Assembly: GCF_900101345.1 (NCBI RefSeq)
Contig: NZ_FMUX01000026.1
Span: 1-64,000 of the forward strand
Direction of reading: 5' to 3'
Length of the DNA: 64,000 bases
From: Desulfoluna spongiiphila
GTDB lineage: Bacteria; Desulfobacterota; Desulfobacteria; Desulfobacterales; Desulfolunaceae
Below the pieces are notes generated by a model. The model was not told the origin of the DNA. It did not search any database and saw only the letters and a list, made by a program, of their open reading frames with translations. A program made the translations under genes and the position numbers. This document shows positions 1-7,889 of the stretch, piece after piece (position 1 is the stretch's first letter; every line of letters starts with the position of its first letter).

Positions 1-218
1 TGCAAACGTTCCTTAATGATGAGCGTAGCAAGAGCCATTCGTGCTGATATTGCTGGGGGGCCTTGACCGGATTGAGTTAGCTTTCCATGGTACTCATTTT
101 CAAATTCATCCCAGGGAATCAGGTGACCCAATTTTACCCAGCGGTTGTCTGGGGACAATCTGCCGCCAAAAGGTAGCTCAAATTCTAAAACAAGTTGCTT
201 CTCATTGTGCCTGTACAT
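1..218 (-). CDS. IS transposase, N-terminal part (cut by window edge)
   Basis: Translating the minus strand from the ATG at 218 gives 72 residues with the N-terminal signature of a widespread IS5/IS1182-like transposase group (DUF772 region): an LVLEFELPFGGRL stretch, then NRWVKLGHLIPWDEFE, then SARMALATLIIKERL. This domain precedes the DDE catalytic core, which lies outside the window. The gene is therefore partial here and may or may not be intact beyond base 1. Its start faces the truncated dGTPase-like fragment at 236-604, so the right end of the IS should lie around 219-256. I cannot fix the inverted repeat without the other end. Confidence 0.85.
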   Translation of the reverse strand, partial: MYRHNEKQLVLEFELPFGGRLSPDNRWVKLGHLIPWDEFENEYHGKLTQSGQGPPAISARMALATLIIKERL

Positions 219-235
219 AAATTTTTAACCTCAAA

Positions 236-604
236 GTGCAAGGCTTTTTCAAAAACCAGCCTGTTATCATTGCAGTTCAGGCACAAAACATATCACGTTT
301 CGTATCTGTTTTCAGTGGAATAGATATTATTCAGCAACCTCTAATTAAGACGTTGTTTGAATATCTATGCAATTTATATTGTGAACGTGGTCAAAATTAC
401 TCAGAGTATATAAACGACAATCGTATTGTTCTACACAATCATTTTGGCAACTATTTAAAAAAGATGGATGAATTTTATTCAAATGAATCGTTTATTCCTC
501 AACAGATTGTCACTGATTATATTTCGGGCATGACAGACGATTATGCGCTTTGTTGCATGAAGCAAATAACAATACCTAAACCAATACAATTTTCGAATGT
601 ATAA
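236..604 (+). pseudogene. C-terminal fragment of a dGTPase-like HD phosphohydrolase
   Basis: The 122-residue frame matches only the C-terminal part of deoxyguanosinetriphosphate triphosphohydrolase-like proteins: the VTDYISGMTDDYAL block near the end is the family's 'V-DYI-GMTD-YA' signature. The catalytic HD motif and the first two thirds of the protein are missing. The frame opens at a GTG with no convincing ribosome site directly next to the IS end, so it looks like the tail of a gene interrupted by the IS. Full-length proteins of this family hydrolyse dNTPs and some restrict phages, but this fragment should be inactive. A short independent gene is the less likely alternative. Confidence 0.6.
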
Positions 605-679
605 ATTGGGAAAAAGAGCCTGTTTGGAGAGGGTCACCTCTTTGCCACTTGTTCCCCTTCACAGCTTGGCATTTCGGGA

Positions 680-695
680 TGTCTACGCGTAGGCA
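680..695. promoter_or_regulatory. parS-like palindrome, copy 1
   Basis: TGTCTACGCGTAGGCA differs at one position from the perfect palindrome inside parB (19539-19554). It sits just past the stop codon of the first small HTH gene. The role as a ParB binding site is inferred from its recurrence and from the perfect copy in parB. Confidence 0.55.
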
Positions 696-699
696 TCCC

Positions 700-894
700 C
701 TACCCCCCCACCCCAGCCTCCTCCTTCCGCCTCTCAACAAACTCCTCCACACTCCGCTCAATCACCCTCAACCCTCGCCGATATCCGGTGTAGTACCCCT
801 TAATCTCCCCCGCCTCCAACAACCTGTAAGCATGAGCCCGTGAACAAGAGATCATCTCTGCCGCTTCCATTACATTCACCGTTCGTTCAATCAT
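700..894 (-). CDS. Excisionase/AlpA-like small HTH protein, copy 1
   Basis: This 64-residue protein begins at the ATG at 894 (MIERTVNVMEAAEMIS). Residues about 8-45 form a MerR/excisionase-type winged helix: 'EAAEMISCSRAHAYRLLEAG' followed by a basic wing and 'VIERSVEEFVERR'. Proteins of this type bind DNA as phage or plasmid excisionases or small regulators. It is almost identical to the protein at 3333-3527 (one central residue, Y for N, plus the last two residues), although the DNA differs at many silent positions. That suggests selection on the protein. A longer reading from 1032 is possible but runs through the decayed second repeat copy and is unlikely. Confidence 0.7.
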   Translation of the reverse strand: MIERTVNVMEAAEMISCSRAHAYRLLEAGEIKGYYTGYRRGLRVIERSVEEFVERRKEEAGVGG

Positions 895-959
895 CGCTTG
901 GGCAAAGGGGTCGCGTCTTGACATTTGACACAACCCCGTCACGGCCTGCCATTTCGGAA

Positions 960-975
960 TGTCTATGCGTAGCCA
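960..975. promoter_or_regulatory. parS-like palindrome, copy 2 (degenerate)
   Basis: TGTCTATGCGTAGCCA differs at two positions from the palindrome in parB. It has the same flank as copy 1 (preceded by 'atttcgg', followed by 'tcccc'), so it belongs to a decayed copy of the repeat unit. Confidence 0.4.
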
Positions 976-1140
976 TCCCCTAAACCTACCCCATAGCCTT
1001 CCGCCTCTACCCCCACCCCATATCAGATTCAATCACCCAAATCCGCATCGATTCGCAGCAAGATACCCCTTAATTTTTCAGGTCTTGAACAACGTGTAAA
1101 TATGCATCCGTGATTAATTATAGCAGGGTCATCTCATATT
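976..1140 (-). pseudogene. Decayed copy of the small HTH gene
   Basis: On the plus strand, this stretch can be aligned piece by piece with the 3'-to-5' sequence of the intact copy: 'caatcaccc', 'gatacccctta', 'ggtcttgaacaacgtgtaa', 'catccgtga' and 'gtcatctc' appear in the same order. It has no open frame. It is a third, eroded copy of the HTH gene between the two intact ones (700-894 and 3333-3527). Confidence 0.5.
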
Positions 1141-1405
1141 GTAGGTGGCATTGCTATACTGTATTATGTATATGAACTATAGCTATTTTGAGAACTAAAA
1201 TATCAAACAATAATAAGTGACTGTTTAAGGAATAGAGCAGTATTATTCTTGTGAACAAATGGATCAAGATAAACGTTAGGGTTCCTGTAACGGAGCCAGA
1301 CCTTCACTCTTTCCATAGCCGATCGTGACGTCTGGGCCAACCCAATACATATGGACATACAACCTGTAGTCTTGATAATTAGCCGCCAAGGAGACATTCG
1401 GATTA
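1141..1405. other. AT-rich intergenic stretch before the TPR gene
   Basis: I see no gene here. It is AT-rich compared with the phage genes and presumably carries the promoter of the TPR gene, but I cannot identify clear -35/-10 boxes. An AAGGAG at 1388-1393 precedes the TPR start by 12 bases, which is long for a ribosome site. Confidence 0.4.
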
Positions 1406-3232
1406 ATGAAATACACCTTATCAATCACAACGTTTTTTTTACTCTTGGTGCTGGTAGCCCCGCCGGTCTTTGCACAAGGAGCTGGGCTTGAATGGGCAAT
1501 CATTCAAAAAGAGTCCATAGATCTTTGCGATGCCGGTGAATACGATCGTGCTGCCATTCTTGCTCAAAAAGCCATCCGCATTGCCGAAAGTGTTGTCGGT
1601 TCAGGCCATCCCGATGTAGCAAAGAGTCTGCTTAACTTAGCTTTAATATACGATGAACAAGGTCATTACGCTTTGGCAGAGCCCCTCTACAGACGCTCAC
1701 TGGCAATTAATGAGCAGGCTCTTGGCTCGGAGGCCCCTATTGTGGTCGCAAATTTGTCTCTCCTATCGTTACTTTATGAAAAACAAAAGCAGTATGCTTT
1801 GGCTGAGCCTTTTAACAGGCGCGTGCTTACAATTAAGGAAAAGAGCCTTGGACCAGACCACCCCGATGTGGCGGATGCTCTAGGATCCTTAGCTTGGAAC
1901 TACAACGATCAAGGGCATTATGCTGCGGCCGGGCCTCTTTTCAAGCGCGTGCTTACAATTAGGGAGAAAAGTCTTGGACCGGATCACCCCGATGTGGCGG
2001 ATGCTCTACAATACTTAGCTTGCAACTACAACGATCAAGGCCAGTATGCTGCGGCTGGGCCTCTTTTCAAACGCGTGCTTACAATTAGAGAGAAAAATCT
2101 TGGACCGGACCACCCCGATGTGGCAAATGCTATAGAATACTTAGCCTTCAATTACGCCTATCAAGGTCATTATACTGCAGCTGAACCTCTTTTCAAGCGC
2201 GTGCTTACAATTACAGAGAAAAATCTTGGACCGGACCACCCCGATGTGGCAAATGCTATAGAATACTTAGCCTTCAATCACTACGATCAAGGCCAGTATA
2301 CTGAAGCTGAGCCTCTTTTTAAGCGCAGGATTAAAATCAATGAGAAAGCCCTTGGACCGGAGCACCCTGAACTGGTCCGGTCTTTAGAGAATTTAGCAGA
2401 TACTTACTTTAAGCAAGGGGACTACTATCAGGCAGAGCAGCTTTATAAGCGCGTGATAACAATTAAAGAAAAAACTCTTGGCCCGGATCACCTCGATTTG
2501 GCAAATAGTCTGTCACGTTTAGGATGGATTTATTCAGCACAAGGTGGTGGCACAGAAGCAGAACTACTCTGCAAACGTGGGTTAGAGATTAGGGAGAAGG
2601 CCCTTGGTCCAAGTCACTTTGATGTGGCCGATAGCTTGGAGGCGTTGGGGTTGTATTACGACATGCACAGTCAGTTCGATTCAGCAGAGCCCCTGTATAA
2701 GAGAGCGCTCGTAATTAAAGAAAATACCCTTGGTCCAGATCATCCAGATTTAAGTTCAATTCTTTGGCACATAGGAAGCATGTACGACAATCAGGGTTTG
2801 TACACTGCAGCAGAGCCTTTCTACAAGCGCCAGCTGGCGATTAGAGAAAAAAACCTTGGCCCAGATCACCTATCAGTATCCTATGACCTGGTCAACTTAG
2901 GTGCGATTATCGAAAAAAAAGGCAATTATGCTGACGCTTTGCAGCTCCGCTTGCGTGCATTGGCGATCACCGAGAAAAACCTTGGCCCGTACCACTCTAA
3001 TTTGGTCTTTTACTTAAAAGCTATAGGAAGAAACTACTGCAAGCAAGGCAAGTACGCTGATGCGGAGCCATTCTACAAACGAATTCTGGAAATCACGGAA
3101 AAGGAATACGGCCCGAAAGACCCAAATGTGATAACAGCATTGAACAATTTAAGCGTGCTTTACGACAAGTTAGGCCAGCATGCAGAAGCAGACAAGCTCT
3201 ACAAGAGTGCACAGGCGATTAAGAAAAAATAA
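1406..3232 (+). CDS. Exported kinesin-light-chain-type TPR repeat protein
   Basis: The 608-residue protein starts with a likely signal peptide (residues 1-24, hydrophobic core FFLLLVLVAPPVFA ending in AQ). The rest is about 13 tandem 42-residue TPR units of the kinesin-light-chain/TPR_12 class, each joined by a linker such as LGPDHPDVA. Such repeats form a superhelix that binds other proteins; there is no visible enzymatic or STAND domain, so the partner is unknown. It stands alone between repeated HTH genes, in DNA more AT-rich than the phage genes on its right, which fits acquired cargo. The signal peptide points to the periplasm or cell surface rather than an intracellular defence sensor. 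Confidence 0.8.
   Translation: MKYTLSITTFFLLLVLVAPPVFAQGAGLEWAIIQKESIDLCDAGEYDRAAILAQKAIRIAESVVGSGHPDVAKSLLNLALIYDEQGHYALAEPLYRRSLAINEQALGSEAPIVVANLSLLSLLYEKQKQYALAEPFNRRVLTIKEKSLGPDHPDVADALGSLAWNYNDQGHYAAAGPLFKRVLTIREKSLGPDHPDVADALQYLACNYNDQGQYAAAGPLFKRVLTIREKNLGPDHPDVANAIEYLAFNYAYQGHYTAAEPLFKRVLTITEKNLGPDHPDVANAIEYLAFNHYDQGQYTEAEPLFKRRIKINEKALGPEHPELVRSLENLADTYFKQGDYYQAEQLYKRVITIKEKTLGPDHLDLANSLSRLGWIYSAQGGGTEAELLCKRGLEIREKALGPSHFDVADSLEALGLYYDMHSQFDSAEPLYKRALVIKENTLGPDHPDLSSILWHIGSMYDNQGLYTAAEPFYKRQLAIREKNLGPDHLSVSYDLVNLGAIIEKKGNYADALQLRLRALAITEKNLGPYHSNLVFYLKAIGRNYCKQGKYADAEPFYKRILEITEKEYGPKDPNVITALNNLSVLYDKLGQHAEADKLYKSAQAIKKK
1815..2340 (+). repeat. Near-identical 126-bp tandem repeats in the TPR gene
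   Basis: The motif 'cttggaccggaccaccccgatgtgg' and its surroundings recur with small changes at about 1846, 1972, 2098 and 2224, an exact 126-base (42-codon) period. Units further along are much more diverged. Recombination here would change repeat number without a frameshift. Confidence 0.8.
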
Positions 3233-3242
3233 AGTGGATAGG

Positions 3243-3287
3243 GCTACACATTTTTTGAAAATTGGAAAGATATGTAAAATGTGTAGC
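3243..3287. repeat. Perfect 12-bp inverted repeat after the TPR gene
   Basis: GCTACACATTTT (3243-3254) and AAAATGTGTAGC (3276-3287) form a 12-bp stem with a 21-base loop just downstream of the TPR stop. There is no following T-run, so a classical intrinsic terminator is uncertain. Confidence 0.5.
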
Positions 3288-3311
3288 TCTAATCGCACCA
3301 TCATATCAAGA

Positions 3312-3327
3312 TGTCTACACGTAGACA
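3312..3327. promoter_or_regulatory. parS-like palindrome, copy 3
   Basis: TGTCTACACGTAGACA differs only at one central base from the palindrome in parB. It lies six bases past the stop of the second intact HTH gene, in the same relative position as copy 1. Confidence 0.55.
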
Positions 3328-3332
3328 TACCC

Positions 3333-3527
3333 CTAAACCTCCACTCCCGCCTCCTCCTTCCGCCTCTCCACAAACTCCTCCACACTCCGCTCAATCACCC
3401 GCAACCCCCGCCGATTCCCGGTGTAGTACCCCTTGATCTCCCCCGCCTCCAGAAGCCTGTACGCGTGCGCCCGTGAACAAGAGATCATCTCTGCTGCTTC
3501 CATTACATTCACCGTTCGTTCAATCAT
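3333..3527 (-). CDS. Excisionase/AlpA-like small HTH protein, copy 2
   Basis: A 64-residue MerR/excisionase-type winged-helix protein, nearly identical to the one at 700-894. It starts at the ATG at 3527, six bases after the stop codon of the large terminase gene and in the same direction, so it is probably read from the terminase transcript. The repeat unit shared with copy 1 runs from this start codon to just past the parS-like palindrome and breaks off sharply at the start codon. That suggests the unit is duplicated or exchanged as a block. Confidence 0.75.
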   Translation of the reverse strand: MIERTVNVMEAAEMISCSRAHAYRLLEAGEIKGYYTGNRRGLRVIERSVEEFVERRKEEAGVEV

Positions 3528-3533
3528 GTTACC

Positions 3534-5477
3534 CTACCTCTTGTTGTACCAGCTGGGCCGGTTTCGATTTCCTGTGATTCTTTGTCGGACGTCCTGGGCC
3601 TCTTGCTTGGGGGCCGGTTTTGGTTTGGGGGCGTCTTTCTTCTTCTCTTGGGCTTTGGCCAGGTACCGGATGCTGGGCGTCCAGGCCGAGTCGGCGCAGG
3701 CTGCGGCGTAGACCTCGCAGTCCAGGAGGTGGTTATCTCGGCCTCCGATCTGCTGCCACTTGACCTTACGTGTCTTCTTGTCCCGGCGCTTCTCCTCGGC
3801 CAGGAACTGTTTGGCGTAGGCCAGGTCGGTTTCTGAATGGAGGTAGAACCGCTGGGCGTCGGCGGGCCTGCCGGTTTCGGGATCCGCCTCTTTACGGGCA
3901 AGCCGATAGTGCAGAAGGTCTTTGAGCTGGTGGGTATCCAAGAGCCGCAGCTCCAGGCCACCGGGGATCGGCTTGTTGCTTCGGGGCATCTTGTCCATGA
4001 GTTTTACCTGGACCTTCTGGAACTGGGTCTTGGATGCGCCCTTGATCCCGAAGATCACGCCTCGGTTGTTATCCCTAAGCCACTCGTAGGCCTCTTCGGT
4101 CCGGGTCCAATCGTCATCGGCATTTATGCCGCCGCCGGTGTCCAGGGCGGCCCGGAAGATCCCCTTGGTCTCCGTGGAGTCCTGGACCTCATACCGAGTG
4201 TTGAAGACAAGGTTTTCCACATCGTCCCAGGTGGAAAGCGTCCCGTACTGGATGAGCCAGCTTGTGAGGTCCTTGTCCCAGGCCCTGACCACAAAATAAA
4301 AGTTGGTCTTCTGCATGTCGATGCCGCAGGTGAGAGCCACGGCGTTTTTAGGCACGACACCCGGCGGGATCTCGGTTTTGTGCTTCAGGAGGTTGCTTTC
4401 GTCGGTGGTGGCCATCACCGGTTTGTAGGGCACGGCCTTGTGCTGGGTGTCGAAGGCCATCATCTTGGCCGGGTCCTGGAGGCCCTTCAGGAACGCCGCC
4501 GCCACATCGGAGAGGCTGACAAAAGGAGAGTACCAGGAAGGGAGGTGGAACCCCACGGCCACGGGTCTCTTGATCTCCTTCTCGGGCACCCACTTGCCGA
4601 GCTTCACGGCACGGTTCCGGTCGATGTCGTCCCAATCCATGCCGCACTTGGTGCAGGTGTACCGGGCGGATTTTTTCCTAACCACGGTTCTGTGGTCTGC
4701 CTGGGAGCCTTTGGGCCAGTGGATGGAAGGGAACTCCATTTTTTGAAACGTGCCGCAAATAGGGCAAGGCACCTCGTAGTGGTGCATAACCTCCACCTCC
4801 TCTTCCAGCAGTCGGGAAAAGGCGTCCCCGTCTTCCGCCGGGGTAGAGAAATAAAGGATCTTCTTGGTGAACGGGTAGGCGTTGGTTCTCATCTCTCCCA
4901 GGCTGAAGGGATCCGCCTCTTTGCCGGAGAACTCGGGGTACTTGCCCGGCTCGTCAAAGAAGATGTATCTGACGGACTCGGATGCCATGACCGCAGGCGA
5001 AGAAGCCCAGGCCATCATGATGTCCATGCCGTGGGTAAAGTTGATGGATAGGGTGGACACGTCATCAGCCTTTTTTCCCAAAAGCTCCGCAACTCTGGGG
5101 GATGATTTCAGAGAGGGGATGATCTGCCGCCTGCTGATCCGCTTCACTGCCTTTTCGTCGGGCATCACATACATGCCCGGACCGGGATCCTGGTCCACCG
5201 CATAGCACATGCAATTGATGGCCGCCTGACTCTTGCCCGTCTGGGGTGCGAAACACATGATAATTTTCTGCACCCAGGGCAGGTTCCAGGCATCCATGGG
5301 CCCCACCAGGTATTGCGTCAGGTCATTGGTCCAGAGCCCCTGGGCCGGGCCTTTGGCGACCCACCGGTGACGCTCGGCCCACTGGGAGACGGTCAGTTTC
5401 TCCTTGGGTTTGAAGATACGGCGCTCAGCGTCTGTGAAGACAACATATTGAGGGTTTCCATCATCATCATGAATCAT
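3534..5477 (-). CDS. Phage terminase large subunit, GpA family
   Basis: The 647-residue protein is a lambda GpA-type packaging motor. The N-terminal ATPase shows a Walker A-like APQTGKSQ and a Walker B FFDEPGKYP. A zinc-ribbon pair (CPIC and CTKC, about 30 residues apart) follows, and the C-terminal nuclease region has GIDMQ and 'HLLDCEVYAAACAD'. It would cut and pump DNA into a prohead. I chose the ATG at 5477 because it overlaps the stop of the small-subunit gene (ATGA); the open frame extends 38 codons upstream without support. No portal, capsid or tail gene follows it in this window, which is unusual for a complete prophage. A related fragment lies at 17150-17590. Confidence 0.9.
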   Translation of the reverse strand: MIHDDDGNPQYVVFTDAERRIFKPKEKLTVSQWAERHRWVAKGPAQGLWTNDLTQYLVGPMDAWNLPWVQKIIMCFAPQTGKSQAAINCMCYAVDQDPGPGMYVMPDEKAVKRISRRQIIPSLKSSPRVAELLGKKADDVSTLSINFTHGMDIMMAWASSPAVMASESVRYIFFDEPGKYPEFSGKEADPFSLGEMRTNAYPFTKKILYFSTPAEDGDAFSRLLEEEVEVMHHYEVPCPICGTFQKMEFPSIHWPKGSQADHRTVVRKKSARYTCTKCGMDWDDIDRNRAVKLGKWVPEKEIKRPVAVGFHLPSWYSPFVSLSDVAAAFLKGLQDPAKMMAFDTQHKAVPYKPVMATTDESNLLKHKTEIPPGVVPKNAVALTCGIDMQKTNFYFVVRAWDKDLTSWLIQYGTLSTWDDVENLVFNTRYEVQDSTETKGIFRAALDTGGGINADDDWTRTEEAYEWLRDNNRGVIFGIKGASKTQFQKVQVKLMDKMPRSNKPIPGGLELRLLDTHQLKDLLHYRLARKEADPETGRPADAQRFYLHSETDLAYAKQFLAEEKRRDKKTRKVKWQQIGGRDNHLLDCEVYAAACADSAWTPSIRYLAKAQEKKKDAPKPKPAPKQEAQDVRQRITGNRNRPSWYNKR

Positions 5478-6043
5478 TCTGCCATCTCCTCTAAGTCCAT
5501 CTCTTTTGAATCCATTGTGCTCACGGCCATCACCGGCCATTTCTTCGGCTCCGCATACCGCCCTATGGCGCCTTCCAGTTTTTCCAGCCAAAAATCAATG
5601 AGGTCGGGCCCCATCTCCGGCTCTCCCTTCACAAGCCGGATCATCTCTCCCGCGTTGGTTCTGAAAAACGTTGCCAGGGCATTTCGAAAGATCGCCGCCC
5701 GTGCTGCCAGCTCCCCGTTGAACAGCTCCCGGTCAATGTACTGCCCGGAGTCCACCAGGGTTTTAAGTTCCCAGTGATCTGCCTGGGCATCCGCCTTCCT
5801 GGCTTCCGCTGTGAGCTTTTGCCGCTGGATCGCCTCCATGTCTTCACTGAAGGCTTCGCCATCAAGCCGTTTCAGGTGCATCCCCGCATACCGGTCCACG
5901 TCCTTCACCAGAAAGCTCCCGTCTTTCTGGGCCGGGATCCGGCCCTCGTCCCGGTGCTTGTACACCGTGGACTGGCTGACCTTGTACCCGGCCTCCTTCA
6001 GGTAGGCCGTGATGGCCTTGGGGTTTGAAAGTGTGTCTGTCAT
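5474..6043 (-). CDS. Phage terminase small subunit-like DNA-binding protein
   Basis: This 189-residue protein has an N-terminal helix-turn-helix (residues about 8-35, 'ITAYLKEAGYKVSQSTVYKH'), a charged central helix and a C-terminal region that could contact the large subunit. The layout and position directly upstream of a GpA-type large subunit, with a 4-base overlap, match Nu1-like/DUF1441 small terminase subunits, which recognise the packaging site. The assignment rests mostly on context and the HTH; sequence similarity to lambda Nu1 itself is weak by eye. Confidence 0.7.
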   Translation of the reverse strand: MTDTLSNPKAITAYLKEAGYKVSQSTVYKHRDEGRIPAQKDGSFLVKDVDRYAGMHLKRLDGEAFSEDMEAIQRQKLTAEARKADAQADHWELKTLVDSGQYIDRELFNGELAARAAIFRNALATFFRTNAGEMIRLVKGEPEMGPDLIDFWLEKLEGAIGRYAEPKKWPVMAVSTMDSKEMDLEEMAE

Positions 6044-6049
6044 AAGTCT

Positions 6050-6472
6050 CTATTTCATCCCTTCAATTTTCTTGCGCCAGTTCCTCACCGTGGCCGGGTC
6101 GCACCCGATACGCCTGGCCGTCTCCGTCGTTTCCCACCCCCGGCCAAAAGAGACGAAGAGCAGAAAGAGCCCCCGGTAGTCCATGTGGCTTCCGGAGAGG
6201 AAGGTCCCGGTGAGGCTGGTGAACTTTTTCCCGCAGGCCGGGCAGGACAATCTTTTTCCGCTCCAGAATCTGAAGAGCCGTTGTTCGTCCAGGATGGAAG
6301 ATCCGCACCCGGGACAACGGGCTTCGCCTTTGTGGATCCGGTTGAGGATCCAGCCCCGGCAGCACTCCAGGTCCAGGAACTCCGGGCCGAAGGCATCGGC
6401 TGCCTCGGCCGGGGTGAAGATCTCTCTGCCGTTGGCTGACTTGCATTGGTCTGTATTTTCTCGATGTTCCAT
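6050..6472 (-). CDS. Zinc-ribbon plus HTH protein of the phage module
   Basis: The 140-residue protein carries two CxxC pairs (CPGC and CPAC, residues about 53-85) forming a zinc ribbon like those of IS1/IS1595-type transposases. A helix-turn-helix follows near the C-terminus (TETARRIGCDPATVRNWRKK). No catalytic domain is present, so it is not a transposase by itself. It is probably a DNA-binding regulator in the phage operon. It ends six bases before the small terminase gene and begins about 120 bases after dnaB. Its exact role is unknown. Confidence 0.6.
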   Translation of the reverse strand: MEHRENTDQCKSANGREIFTPAEAADAFGPEFLDLECCRGWILNRIHKGEARCPGCGSSILDEQRLFRFWSGKRLSCPACGKKFTSLTGTFLSGSHMDYRGLFLLFVSFGRGWETTETARRIGCDPATVRNWRKKIEGMK

Positions 6473-6593
6473 TGTTCCAGCTCGTTTTAAAATTTAAGTG
6501 CGAAGAACTATCGCGCTCATTCTTACCCGCATGGGGCAAAGCCTGAGAAGGACCCAAAGCGCTTTCGGCTCCTTCCCTCTTCTTGCCAAGTCG

Positions 6594-7889
6594 TCATGCG
6601 TCGTTGAACCGGGTGTACTCCGGGTCCCACCGCAGATCGAACTTCCCGATGGGGCCGTTCCTGTTCTTGGCGGCGATGAGGGTTGCCGCATTGGGATGGG
6701 CCTCCTCACTGTAGACGGCGGGCCGGTAGGGAAAGAGCACGATGTCCGCGTCCTGCTCCATGGCACCGGTATCCCGCAGGTCGGAGAGGATCGGCACTTT
6801 GGAGGTGCGGTCCTCAAGCTTTCGGTTCAGCTGGGAGAGAGCGATCACCGGAATGTCCAGCCGTTTGGCAAGGCCCTTCAACCGCTTGGTGATGTCGGCC
6901 ATGTCCCCCTGCTCTTTCGGATTCCAGCCCTTCATCTGTTGCAGGTAATCCACACCGATCCAGCCGATGCCGCACCGGCGATGGTACTTCTGTGCGATGG
7001 TTTCGATCTGAGAGATGCTTTGGTTCGGGGTCTCGTCGATGTAAAGCGGCATCTCGGCCACCGCGCTGGCGGCATCGTGGATGCGCTGCCACATGGCCTC
7101 GGAGGGCACCTTGCCATGGCGAAAGATCTGTGAGTTGATGCTCCCCACGTCAGAGGTCAGACGGTTGCAGAGCTGCCTTTCGGACATCTCCATGGAAAAA
7201 ATCAGACCGGGAACCTTCCGCCGCCCCAGGTTCCGGGCCATGTTCAGAAGCAGCGCGGTCTTGCCCATGGAGGGCCTGGCCGCAATGAGGATAAAGTCCG
7301 TGGGATGCAGGCCGCCCATGACGCTGTCATACTCCTTGAAGCCCGTGGGAAGGCCCGGCGAACCGTCCGCCGCGTCCATCTCCTCCAACCACTCCATGGA
7401 CCGGGTCGCAATGGAGGCCATGGAGATGTCGTGCCCTTCCGTCCGATCATCGTCGGTGTTGTGCATCAGGGTGACAATCTCGTTGATGTCCACACCCTGG
7501 CTGCATGCCTGCGCCGCGCTGAAGGCCTGCTTCTGCAATGTCCGGCGCTTTGCCCCCTCCCGGATGATGTCCGCGTGGGCTTTCAGGTTGGTGGAGATGG
7601 GGACACGGTCAAGAAACCGCGCTATCTCGGCTGCGGGGACCTCCCCTTTCAACCGGTGCGACACGGTCACAAGGTCCGCTGTCTTACCAGCTCCGATGAT
7701 CTCAGCGATGGCCGCATAAATTAGCTGACTCTGCGGGTTGTAAAAGTCCCCGGGGCGAAGCCCGTCCACGTCAAAGAGATCCTCGTTGTCACACAGAAGG
7801 GAGGCGATCACCGACTCTTCGGCAGCTACCTGATCCGGCGTGGCCCCAAGGAATGACGCTGCACCTCGTTGTGAATTGCGTTGTTTCAT
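6594..7889 (-). CDS. dnaB: Replicative DNA helicase, DnaB family
   Basis: The 431-residue protein has the two DnaB parts: an N-terminal helical domain (EESVIASLLCDNEDLFDVDGL, residues about 23-43) and a RecA-like C-terminal ATPase with Walker A ARPSMGKTA, a Walker B region ending in GVDYLQ, and the 'ALSQLNRKLEDR' and 'SDLRDTGAMEQDAD' motifs. It is close to the usual family length. The start overlaps the stop of the replication protein gene (ATGA), so loader and helicase are translationally coupled. It would unwind DNA at the element's own origin, which shows that the element directs its own replication. Confidence 0.92.
   Translation of the reverse strand: MKQRNSQRGAASFLGATPDQVAAEESVIASLLCDNEDLFDVDGLRPGDFYNPQSQLIYAAIAEIIGAGKTADLVTVSHRLKGEVPAAEIARFLDRVPISTNLKAHADIIREGAKRRTLQKQAFSAAQACSQGVDINEIVTLMHNTDDDRTEGHDISMASIATRSMEWLEEMDAADGSPGLPTGFKEYDSVMGGLHPTDFILIAARPSMGKTALLLNMARNLGRRKVPGLIFSMEMSERQLCNRLTSDVGSINSQIFRHGKVPSEAMWQRIHDAASAVAEMPLYIDETPNQSISQIETIAQKYHRRCGIGWIGVDYLQQMKGWNPKEQGDMADITKRLKGLAKRLDIPVIALSQLNRKLEDRTSKVPILSDLRDTGAMEQDADIVLFPYRPAVYSEEAHPNAATLIAAKNRNGPIGKFDLRWDPEYTRFNDA

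Noticed and set aside
3837..5051. 404-residue plus-strand frame
   Set aside because: Antisense to the terminase gene, low-complexity His/Gly/Val-rich composition and no ribosome site; a GC-rich shadow.
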